DNA of 25,949 nt. It comes from a virus. Made by a program: the position numbers and the translations under genes. The DNA is taken from the IMG/VR virus record IMGVR_UViG_3300010354_000558, positions 1-25,949 of that record; one strand, 5' to 3'. The notes beneath the pieces are model-generated. The model saw nothing but the letters and a program-made list of their open reading frames with translations. It searched no databases and had not been told where the DNA came from. This document shows, one piece after another, positions 1-12,100 of the stretch. The stretch's first letter is position 1; each line of letters starts with the position of its first letter.

Positions 1-393
1 CACATGTCTAACTTCCATGAAATTTCTAGCAGGATCTAAATTGCCTGTAGTCTGAGGATCAATAATTTTATAATAGGTTTGATTATATAATGCAGCGTTA
101 ATACCGCTGGTATTTGGGGTTAGGTAAGTTATTACACCAGTATCATCAACCAGCGTCCCTCCGTTACCAAATGCCATTTCTGAAATAAAGCCAAAGCCCT
201 GATTGCTTACACCCCTTGCCAATGCAAGGCTAAAATTTTCATAGTGAATAGCATTACGCTTATCCACAAAAATTTCCTTGGTTTTTGGATCAAATATTTT
301 TAGGTGTCCTTGGATTTTCACTGAGCCCTGCTCATTAGGCTTAGAACTAGCCGTGCTAGGGGCTGCTGATTGGCTGGGATTTTTGTTCTGCAT
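1..393 (-). CDS. Phage protein of unknown function, N-terminal part (runs off the window)
   Basis: Not in frame with any stop from base 393 to the window edge, giving 131 residues and no C-terminus. It starts MQNKNPSQSAAPSTAS. The first 25 residues or so are a Ser/Ala/Pro/Asn-rich tail, followed by a more regular segment containing VKIQGHLKIFDPKTKEI, FVDKRNAIHYENFSLALARG and ISEMAFGNGGT. ATG at 393 is the first possible start, because an in-frame TAA lies just upstream at 412-414. No Shine-Dalgarno sequence is visible, but a GCTAAATA box (399-406) sits five bases before the start. The DPxTxEIFVDKxNAIHYEN and EMAFGNGGT blocks look familiar from conserved proteins in structural regions of aquatic T4-like phages. 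That is an impression from memory, so only a virion-associated role is inferred. It is divergent from the next gene at 479. Confidence 0.7.
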   Translation of the reverse strand, partial: MQNKNPSQSAAPSTASSKPNEQGSVKIQGHLKIFDPKTKEIFVDKRNAIHYENFSLALARGVSNQGFGFISEMAFGNGGTLVDDTGVITYLTPNTSGINAALYNQTYYKIIDPQTTGNLDPARNFMEVRHV

Positions 394-444
394 GAATATA
401 TTTAGCAGAGATTAAAAATGCCTGTTTTGAAAAACCTGCTGTTG

Positions 445-452
445 TATAAATA
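445..452 (+). promoter_or_regulatory. T4-type late promoter box TATAAATA
   Basis: The exact T4 late-promoter consensus TATAAATA lies 26 bases before the ATG at 479, in the 85-base gap between two divergent genes. Late promoters of T4-like phages consist of this single -10 element, recognised by the phage gp55 sigma factor with the sliding clamp. The position would give a short leader containing the GAGGA ribosome-binding site at 465-469. A sigma-70-like reading also exists: TTGAAA at 427-432 and TAAATA at 451-456, 18 bases apart. The late-promoter reading fits better because the downstream genes look like virion genes. Confidence 0.72.
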
Positions 453-478
453 AATACAAACGATGAGGACGAACTCGG

Positions 479-979
479 ATGCCTACATATACTAATCAGC
501 AACAGTTAGGGAACAATTTTTTAAGAGCATTGGGTGATACCATGTTTACATCCACTGCATCTATTACTATATATGCTGGTTCACAACCCACTGCAACTAC
601 TGTTGCCACTAACTGGAACAGCTATAAATCCAGCAATGCTGATTGTCTAGCACACTTTGTTGTTGGTCCTAACTGGGCCTACAATGCAGGAACACTGACT
701 TGGTATAACACTAATAATACCAGTACTACTCTAACGTTTAACACTGGCACAGCAACTTGGGCTATTTTATGGAACGGTAGCAGTGCATTGGGATTCACAG
801 ACGGGCAAGTAACTTCTGTAGAACTTTCAGGTTCAACCTTACCTAATAGCGGAGCATTTGAAGTTGTGCCGGTATCAAACAGCACAGGCACAGGCGTTAT
901 TAGAATGGTTGACGTTAATATTGTACCTGGTACAACTGCTACTATGACAAGTAGCGGAATGTCTTTTGTTTTTGGTTGA
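479..979 (+). CDS. Small beta-rich probable virion protein
   Basis: 166 residues, rich in Thr, Ser, Asn and Gly, with no signal peptide, membrane segment or coiled coil. After a short N-terminal segment it shows alternating strands: ASITIYAGSQPTAT (about residues 28-41), a TGTATWAILWNGSSALGF block (about 90-107) and a Gly/Ser-rich C-terminal half ending TMTSSGMSFVFG. The pattern 'I-Y-x-G-x-Q-P ... G-x-A-T-W ... D-G-x-V' resembles small beta-sandwich proteins seen in many phage structural operons, so a decoration, fibre-tip or tail-accessory role is inferred, not shown. GAGGA at 465-469 is spaced nine bases from ATG 479. It is the first gene of a two-gene plus-strand unit and runs against the baseplate operon. 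The minus-strand frame at 679-891 is a shadow. Confidence 0.8.
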   Translation: MPTYTNQQQLGNNFLRALGDTMFTSTASITIYAGSQPTATTVATNWNSYKSSNADCLAHFVVGPNWAYNAGTLTWYNTNNTSTTLTFNTGTATWAILWNGSSALGFTDGQVTSVELSGSTLPNSGAFEVVPVSNSTGTGVIRMVDVNIVPGTTATMTSSGMSFVFG

Positions 980-982
980 GTT

Positions 983-989
983 AAAGGAG
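983..989 (+). promoter_or_regulatory. Strong Shine-Dalgarno site AAAGGAG
   Basis: AAAGGAG lies in the 20-base gap after the first plus-strand gene, ten bases before ATG 1000. It fixes the start of the 229-aa gene. It is also the best ribosome-binding site in the window, compared with plain AGGA or no match for the minus-strand genes. Confidence 0.8.
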
Positions 990-999
990 TAATATTTTT

Positions 1000-1689
1000 A
1001 TGGCAACATTTACTGTAAGTCCGGCTGTAGTATCTGCATTGACAGCTAGAGCAACTAATCCTAGTTTAGGCGTATATACCCTAACCAGTCCGTACAGTTC
1101 CGCTAGTTTGTCTTTTTTAAATCTAGGCGGGATACAGTTTTTAAATTCAGGCCTAAGTGTATTGGTAGGATTTGGATTTCACGAAGTTAATTATAGTTTA
1201 TGGAATAACACTGTAACATTTTCCGGAACCACTATTGGTTCTCAGGCAACGTTTACACATACAGCAGGCAGACCAGATATCTATCCTGGTTTGAGGGTAC
1301 TCTGTGGTCCAGGATTATACGAGGTTGTCAGTTACAATGTGGGAACCGGCGCAGTTGTAATGCAGTTGATCAGCGGAGCAGGATATTCAGGTAGTATTTC
1401 TGCAAATCTACAAATTGCCAGCGGTGTAGCAAGTAGATCCAGCGATAGTTCAACTGGTTATGTAACATTCAACAATTTTCCTGCCTTGACTCCAATACTT
1501 AGCGGCACTATTGATTATGTATTGTTAAGAGACGCTGCGAACAATTTTGGAATAACATTCACTGCTGGCGACATCGGTAGTGGTGCTGATATTGAAATTA
1601 GTGATCGAACAGTTACAACTGCACAACCGTGGCAGTTGTCGGGCAGCATAAGAGTAAGACTGCCGATGTCATATAATTATACATTGTAA
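1000..1689 (+). CDS. Beta-rich probable virion protein of unknown role
   Basis: 229 residues, starting MATFTVSPAVVSALTAR. I do not recognise the family. The sequence is dominated by short beta strands and Gly/Ser/Thr turns, without Cys clusters, coiled coil or membrane helix. Its last third contains GDIGSGADIEISDRTV followed by a final strand run. This recalls the 'G-x-D-I-x-I/L-S-x-x-x-V' edge of small phage beta-sandwich proteins and may be a distant relative of the C-terminal half of its upstream neighbour. Start is set by AAAGGAG ten bases upstream. The gene follows its neighbour by 20 bases and ends 18 bases before a hairpin terminator, so the two genes form a compact cassette. A structural or receptor-contact role is inferred from context only. 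Confidence 0.78.
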   Translation: MATFTVSPAVVSALTARATNPSLGVYTLTSPYSSASLSFLNLGGIQFLNSGLSVLVGFGFHEVNYSLWNNTVTFSGTTIGSQATFTHTAGRPDIYPGLRVLCGPGLYEVVSYNVGTGAVVMQLISGAGYSGSISANLQIASGVASRSSDSSTGYVTFNNFPALTPILSGTIDYVLLRDAANNFGITFTAGDIGSGADIEISDRTVTTAQPWQLSGSIRVRLPMSYNYTL

Positions 1690-1707
1690 TTATTTTGAGC
1701 CTAAAAT

Positions 1708-1733
1708 AAAAAAGGGCGTTGAACGCCCTTTTT

Positions 1734-1735
<2 letters not shown>
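1708..1735. terminator. Bidirectional rho-independent terminator between convergent genes
   Basis: A run of six A (1708-1713) is followed by GGGCGT (1714-1719), loop TGA, ACGCCC (1723-1728) and seven T (1729-1735). The G/C stem is six perfect pairs and the A and T runs extend it. Read on plus it ends the two-gene cassette (stop at 1687-1689). Read on minus it ends the long baseplate and fibre operon, whose last stop codon (1734-1736) overlaps the T run. Confidence 0.93.
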
Positions 1736-3194
<1,459 letters not shown>

Positions 3195-3195
3195 C

Positions 3196-6100
3196 TTAAC
3201 TTAGTCCTATAATTGGATTACCATCATCATCTGTTAATGCTTCCCCAGTGCCGTCATAAATTTCAAAATTGCCGCCGTAGTAATAAGCATCCGGCAGTTC
3301 TGCAGGCTTAGCCTTGAGGAATTTAGCTGGATTGCTATCACTGTCTAACAACGATTCTCCGTTATTCCAAAGTTTAGCAGCAGAAAATTCTTTCTTAACC
3401 ACTGTTAAGCGTACACCTTCTGCAACTCCTCCCTCAATATTAAGAGTAATCTGTTGCGTAGCTGTATTTAATGTAAATTCAGGATCTTTTCTCATCAATC
3501 CTCTATACACATATCCTGATATAGCATTCTCTTCTAGAGATTTTTCGTATACCCAAACTTGATTAGTAGCCGTCACAACGTAGGTAGTTCCTAGCACTGT
3601 TGTAACAGAAGGTAATCCCAATGTTGTAGCAGTGGTGTTTATCAGCGTTACACCGTCAACTATCCTTAATGATTGATTGTCGTAAGCAACTGCAGGATCT
3701 TGTACAAATCTATAACTCTTTTCTAATCTACGTCCGCCATAATAAACTTCTATTTGATTTGAGGGATTTACAAGATTAGATAGAATAATACCATTATTCA
3801 TCCATGTAGCTGTGGAATTTGTAGCTGTGTTTACATAGTAATAGTTGCTTGCAGTAGATATTGTATAAGTTTCAATTGATTCTTCTGTTAATAAACTTTG
3901 ACGTAAAATTCTGTCAGTAAATGGCACTGTCTGCGCTGTTCCTTGGTCAATTACCTTGGTTCCAATTTGATTGTACACTTTTGGTGCAGTACCTAGGGTT
4001 GCTCTTCTTAGCTGTGCTAGCACAGAATTTGCCACTACACTAATTGCAAATGTTGCGCTGGTTCCTACTCCGCTTGTTGTATTAAACGTAGACAATAAAG
4101 GTGCAGCATTTCCATTGTAAATACCGCCTTCAAATGTTAAACTGACTATCGCCCCAGAGCCGTTAGCGGTAACTGTTGCTACCAACGGTACAATCCAGTT
4201 TCCTCCCGAGAATGTAATTGTATCACCAGATTCAAAGGCATTGCCTGCATCTACAATTTCAATCTCATTAGCCAAACTATAAATTTTAAAGAATTCAATT
4301 CTTTCTCCGCTAATCATAACTGCACCAGGAATATTTGACTCAACAATTGGTCTTGTCAACACACTGGCATCTTCAACATAGATATAAGAATCTACTTCCG
4401 TAAACGCTGCTGTCAATTCAGTTGTGCTGTCTTTTGAAAGACGCTTATAGTTGTATCTATTGAAAATATCGTTGAATATTCTATAACCTAAAATATCTTC
4501 TGTAGTTTTATTGCTGGCAAAAGATCTAATTGTTATTAGGTCTCCGGGAGTTAAGTTATAAGTGTTGGTTAACTGTACTGTCATACCGTCATCTAACACT
4601 TCAAAGTCGTAGTAGTTAGCTAGAGGGACACCGTTTAAAGCCACCCATACGTAGCTTTCGTTTAGAATTGGTCGACTAATTTTAAACCTACCTGACGAAT
4701 TACCATCAAAAGTTTCAGTTCTCATGAATAAGTTATCATGAGTGTTGTAGGTAATAGTTTTTATTTCTCCCTTCCATTCTACGTTCCAACCTTCTGTTGC
4801 AACGGTAAATGATGTGGCATAGGGATTTCTCCTTTGCTGCGCTGCCGACGCGCACAGTAATAATTTTTGATTGTAAACATCGTATTCGTAATCTTGTTCG
4901 CCACCACCGCTTGCAGAACCAGGCTTGTTTAATATTGCAACAACATCACCTACAGATAATAAAGCTGTGTCAATTTTTACAATATTTGAAACAGTGTAAA
5001 GTATATAATCAAATCCTCTACGCAATTCTGAACCGTTTAGATATACACGAATTTCGTTTATATTCAACGGATTTTTTGTACCGTTACTGCGTTTGTTGGT
5101 AATAGCAAAACTGTTGTTTGAAGGATTATCAACCGAATAATAATTAATTTGCGGAGGAATAAGTTGTCTTCTAGATCCACTAAAATCATTTTTAAATTCA
5201 ATAATAGAATTCGCTAATTGCGGTTCAACCGTTCCAGTTACTGGTGCATCAGCAAAGATTATTTCCTGATAGCCTGAAATTACAATTTTACCTTCAACAA
5301 TAGTAGTTGTCGGATAATATGACGGGAACGACACAGAGGTATTAAGAGTTATTGTAGATGTAGTAGTACTAACAACTCCATAAAATCTATTTTCTAATAT
5401 ATCACCAACATTATTTCTAAAATAAATCGTAGTTACACCTGCTGTAATTCCCGCTACACTACTGACATTAGTTAATGTAAAATTAGATGCGGTTGCTACA
5501 GCTGAGAATGTAGCTACATAAGGTGTAACTGTTTTAATTTCTTCGCTAATCTCATTCCATAGCTGTTGCTCAGTACCAAAGAACCAACTACTCAGTACTG
5601 TTGTGCTAGTTGCAAGATTATAAATCTTAACCACGGCTCTTCTGTTTAACTCGTTTGCATATGTCAACGTATAATAGGCTGTGGAAGTTGATGTAGATGC
5701 AATGCTAACTCCATTAACTGTAACATAGGCTGACTTTACTGTGTCTATAGTTGATGCACTTTCTAACTCTGCCATAGTAACACCTTCTACTATAACAGTT
5801 TCTTTGTCAATAAATCCAGTTTGATTTGTGGTGCTGCCGCCGCCCATATCGATCACAGTGTAGGCCAATTTACCTATATAAGGTTGAGGTGCTACAATTA
5901 GTAAAGGCATGAGTCCCGATTCATTTTGCCAATCGATAGTAAATTGATTGGCTGCGGTAAATGAAGTATATGTACCTGTATAAGTTACATAATCAAAGAT
6001 ACAGGGAGTGTTGGGCTTAAGAACCTGTATAACTGTGCCGCTACTGATGGTTGAAACAACAGGATTGCTGATTATTATACCATTAGTACCGGTTAATCCT

Positions 6101-9100
6101 ATGATACTTGTACCGTCTTGTAAACCACCCATAGGATAGATAGAATTACCAACTTGGAATCCTGTTGTAGTTGATAGATATAGTGTAGATGTCAATGCTG
6201 CTGCAGTTGTAACAATAGTAGCAGTTACCACTGAATTGTCGTAAGTTACCATTACTGCTGCTGCATTAGGGGGAACCACAGTTAATTCTCTAGTAACCGT
6301 GGTATATGCCGTTATGATGTCTATATATGATGCAACAATGACCGGTGCTTGAATTGGAGCTTTGGTATAAACATTTATACCAATACTTTCGTGCATTTCA
6401 CCTGGGATTAATTCTTCTGGCCCGTAGCTACTATCGGGTGTTATAAATCCTGCTCCGTTTAATTCTATTGCACCTGTAGCCGTACTTACAACATAGCTAA
6501 AGTCGCCGCCAATATATTGTGTGTCTATACCTGAAGGATTTTGATTATAACTCCAAAATTCTATCTTAGAACCGGCGGGGATTGTTCCATTAACTATTTT
6601 ATTAACATTTATTGTTTTAGTTGCTGTCGTTACACTGTAAACTCTAGGTTCATCATAAACACCTGTGGTTACAAAATAGGTGCCAGTTGAAGAAATTACA
6701 TTCACAGTTTGTCCTGCAACTATTCCGCTAACACTGTGTAACACCAATGCTGTCAGTGTGCTAGAAACTGTTGTAGATACTGCTGTAGAAGTTGTAAATG
6801 TGTAGCTATCTATTTCATCTTCGTAACCGGCATCGTCAAATCCAACAACTCCATCACTCCATCTTGTGTTATAATTTAAGGATAATCCTTCAACTGATAA
6901 TTTACTATATTCTAAACCTGTCATTAATTGGGCTAGTTCCTTGCCAGGCATTTCTGCAGTTGGGGAATAGTAATGCAATATTCTATCAATAGCTGTTAAT
7001 AGTTCTGTACTCTTAGTGTATTCTATTGTAACAAGCTGTTCAATCTCAGGAACAACTTCAGTAAATCTTAACTTACAAAATTTCTTTGAATAACCATTTA
7101 CATCTGAAGTATAATATAAAATTTCGTATTCAGATGAAAGAATTTTATTGTTGTCTAAGAATACGCTTATTAATTCGTCCTGAGGTTGCGCTACCCAAGA
7201 CAAAATAAATTCTGATTTTAATCCGTCTCCTACAAAGTTATCAATTACTGAAAGGTCTTCTAAGTCTTGACCTCTTGATACTCTGTCGTATTTCATTGTA
7301 ATAATATTAGATCTTATGGTAGTGGTAGAACCATAATTTTGTGCCCAAGACTTCCAAGGCCATTGTGACAAATAAGAACTGCCGCTGGTTACTGGGATTA
7401 CCGCATTTTGATCTTCATCAAACACTGGAGGTAGATCAAAGTCTGTAGTATATGTTCTGCTGTTATCTACGAGATTATATTTTGTAGTAAAACTTCTAAT
7501 CTGAGTGTGATAGGGTTTAGCTTCTGCTACATAATCTTCATAAAATTTTGTATCTGCTAGCTTATACACAGGAATCTGTGTTAGTGTTCCTGCAAAATTT
7601 GTTACACTTATAAATGAAGTTTTAAATGCCCAGTCTAAAAACATCTGTTCAGACAACGCATATCTTACACATTTAAAGAATGAAAGATTCCAGTATTTCT
7701 TTAATTCTCCTATAAAGATATCTTTCTTTAGTGCATCTAAAATATATTGCAATTCTAAATCAGGTGCTTGAGCGAACAGTGTTTGATCAAACGCATTTGC
7801 ATCATAGCCTAAATTATTATTGGTAAGGTCCCATAGATTGTTGCTAAGTTGAATTGTACCGTTTTCGCTATAAACTACATCATAATTTGCATCAAACGTT
7901 CCTAATCCCGTGGTTATTTTTTGTAGAATTAGATAATTTCCCAATCCATTGTCTTTGACTTTTACATAGTCGCCGGCATCTGGAAAAATACTATCTAGAT
8001 CTGTTGCTTCATTAACAACATACAGTACTTCTTTGAACTTATCATAAGAAGATGATATCCAATCAACGTACTGCCAATAGAGAGGAGTATTATATAACTG
8101 TGTTTTTGATCTAACCCAAGTACCTTGCACTTCAGTTAGTGTTAATAGATTCCAATCACTTGGATCAAACTGTGTGTTTGAGTCAATATAATATTTTGAA
8201 CTGTAGAAATTATTGTTATATTTTACTTTTTGTCCGTAGAGATATTTTTTGTCTAGTGTCCACGTAATAACATCTGCATTATTCCATACATACTTTGTCC
8301 ATTTTCCATTATAGGTTGAATCTGCTAATACTAATACAGTATAAGGTCTTACAGTTAATAACGGCGCAGTTCCAAAAGCCTTTCCAGGATACGCTATCGA
8401 TGCTGCAGTAACCTGCCCTAACTCGTTTATCTCTGTAGTAATTTTTGCATTATGTAAATTATTTTCAATTTCAACTGTGGGTGCTATACGATATCCATAA
8501 CCTGAATTATCGATAGAAACTGCTACAATCTTTCCATTGCTTACAATGCAAGATAACATAGCAGGCTCTATTCCATCAGTATCGATTGCGTCTAAATCTG
8601 TTTCATCTTCAACAATTTGATCAAACTCGCCGCTGATTTCTAAAGGTGTTGGATCTTGTTTGTTTAAATTTTCAAAACTGTAGACACCGGTTATTCTTTG
8701 ATCAATTAAAATACCGTTGACATACTCTATCAAATTTCTAAGTGCTGCCCATCTATCCTTAAACATACTCTGTCTTGGGCGTATTTCAATACCGTATTTT
8801 TCTCTCTTGGAGAGAGTTGGATCGGGAACTAAGTTTCCTAACTTGTCTGTACCTTTCAAACTGTCTAACATTTTTTGTTCTAATGCCGCAGGAGGACCCT
8901 GAGTTTCTGATCCTTCCTGTAGTATCAACCATTCAGTGTGCCTTGGGGTAGGATTATCGATTGAATTATAAACTACATTTAGACTGACCTTATCACCTAC
9001 CAATAAGTTTGAACAATTTGCCACCGCTAGAGCATTAGCTGACAGTATTTCAATATATCTTTCACCTTGCAATTTTGGATTTTCTATAAGTTTACTGACT

Positions 9101-12100
9101 TGGAATCCACTTATTCTACGATTTTTTGCTGCAGGTACAATAAGCGGATTCTTTACCCAGTAGTAATAATAGTTTATAAAATTACCACTGTTAGAATCGT
9201 ATACCTGTTTTACAGCCAAAGTAGAATTGTCTACAAACTTAGGTGTACCACTCACTCCCTGTGACAGACCTTCTTGTGATCTTGCTAAGTTAACCCACTG
9301 TGATGGTAAGAAAGTGGTTTTGACCCATTCGTAAACGTCTATAGTAGAACCTGGAAACGGTGTTCCCCAATAATTTTTTCTATATTCTAGTTCTCCCTGT
9401 TCGTACCAAGGATACTTGACAGTGCTAAGATCCCACCACAATTCACCCACATGTTCATCTAACCAATTGGTGTTTAGATTTACATTAACTGCAGATCCTC
9501 CTATAGAATACACTGCAGGATCATAGGCCATTTTGTAAGAAATTTCTTGATCTGCTATTCCTAATACCTTGCCCTTAAGAGGATCAACCACATCAAGATA
9601 GTCAATAACTTCATCCTTGTCTGTGTTTATTAATGATACCTTACTTACAGAATCAACACTGATTAAGTCATCTTGATGGCGCAGCAATTTCCAACTGTCT
9701 GCTGTTTGATCAATTTTGTAAAATTGATGGAATGCGCTGATTACTGAGGAGTTATTTTCGTTCACCACTGCTGGCGCACCAACGAACAAATTGTTATTTT
9801 TCAGTGCAACACTATATCCATAATTTGTACCAGAATTAATGTTCACTGGAGATAATTCGTCTGCTGCTCTAAACAAAGTATTTTTTCTATTATAGATATA
9901 TACAGATCCAGAAAATGCTACTCTGTCTAAGAAATTAGTTGAGTCAACATCGTAACTAGTTTCGCTTAGAGAAAAGTCGCTGTTGAAATCGTTGTCGTAC
10001 TCTTCAGTTGTAGCTAGGTCTAGTTCAGTTCTATCATCAAACGACAGCGGTATACGTCTGTTTGTACCTAAAGCTGAAATTACTAGCTCTTCTTCATCTT
10101 CACTAATATCTAAGGATTGTCCAAACTTCATACCTACACCGGGTACAGGATTAGAAATAACCTGTGTCAATGTAAAGTTTTGAGTTGATGATTCCCTATA
10201 ATATACAGCAACTTTTCCGTATCCCTGACTAGATGTTCTTGCGTTAGGTGCAGCAACAAATATGTATGAACCGCTAGGGCTAATTGAAATAGAGGATCCA
10301 AAATTTGAATTGTTTTCAAACACACCTTGTATAGTTTGACTTATAAGGGTGCCTGTACCTGTGTAGATAGCAATTAATCCCTTGCCATTAGCAAATCCTG
10401 GAGCACCTATAACAAATACACCCCTTCCTCTATCTGTTCCTGCAAGAGACTGACCCCATTGACTGCCCTGTTCAGTACTAAGAACAACATTCACCGTTAG
10501 CCCGGTTCCTGTATTAGTTGCGGTAGTTGAAACTGAATTCAACACTGAACCTGGCAGCGCAGAGAAGATTACAGAATTGTCTAAAGGATTAGAAAATGAT
10601 CTTACTGAACCATTCGCGTTAACTTTTGTAATTCTTGCTACCAAAGGCTTAGAAGCAGTTGCAGGTGAGACATAGACTAAATCATCAACCTTGTAATTTG
10701 TTCCAGAGCTTACAATTTCTAATCTTTGTACTGTAGAAGATGTTAAAATAATTGTGGATGTTGAAATTACAGTGCCGCTGGAATTTAATAAGTGCTTGTA
10801 AACCGTACCGGTTCCCAACGTTTGCGTATACGGAGCCCCAACAAATAATGTTTTATAATGTCCTAGAGGATTACTGACATGTAAACTAGAACCATATCGT
10901 TCATAACTTACAGAGTTAGGACTTTTAATAACATTGACTACCTGTTCTTCTAGAGTATCCGGTGCTATAGCACTAATTTTTACTATTCCCTGTTCAATTA
11001 ATGAACCACTAGGGATTGCCGCAGCCGGAATAGTTATTTTACTGGCCAATGGGCCGCCGGCAAACAGCAGACCGTAACCGCTTTCATTGTATTCTGTAGC
11101 ATCATAAAACAAAGAGTTACCAAAACCGCTAGGCAACGACTCGTCGTAATATGTCGCTGTGCTTACATTATTAATTCCATATCTAAACAATAAACTGCTA
11201 GAAGCTACTCCTGGTTTATAGACAAAAACATTTCCATAATTAAAATTAGATTGCACATATCCTGGATTTCCCACCATTAATAATGTGCTGTCTTTTTGTT
11301 TGTTAATGTTAAATCCTAGACTTTGCTCGACAGGGGACGTTGCAGATTGTATTGTATAATTTTTATAATTTTTAACTTTTTGATAGACTGCCCAACGATT
11401 GTTATCATCATGATCTACCCAAATTTTTGCATTTCTTGGAAATCCTAACAGAACACTATCTTCTGGTAGGTCATCAAAATTATTAAATCTACTATTAGTA
11501 AATTTAAAAATTAGTCCTGGAAGAGATTCAATTGTGTCTGTAACCGCTGTGGTTGTTGAAATTACTGAAAAGGTATCTCTATCTACAACAGAATTAATCT
11601 TATAAATTCCATTTACTAAAGGATCAAATTGCTCAACGCTTACAATTTCTTCAGCGGAGAATCCGTGTGGTTTATCTGTAGTAAAGTTTAATACATCTGC
11701 GTTTAGAGAATCTAATTCTACTTTAACTAATTTTACTGCCGCTAATCTTTTTCTAAGAACACTCCAATCGTTTATCTTTGTATTTGCTAACCAGATTGTT
11801 TGTCCAGTCTTGATAACATCTGTGCTGGTAAATGCTAATAAAGCATTTTCGTTAAAGGCATTAAATTCAACATCATCAAATCTAGCATAACCCGCATTCT
11901 GTACAGAAAATACATCGTTATAGTCTGCGTCAGTTGTTACAAAAGTCTGTGTTGTAGAATAATTTAAAGGTTTAGCTAGTAAATCTGTAGATTTAACAGA
12001 TATTCTTAAATTGGTGACTGTAGAAACTGTATTAGTAAATTCTATAATTTGCGGATTGTCATAGAAAGAGCCCTCTTGTACAGTAAATTCTATTTCTTTT

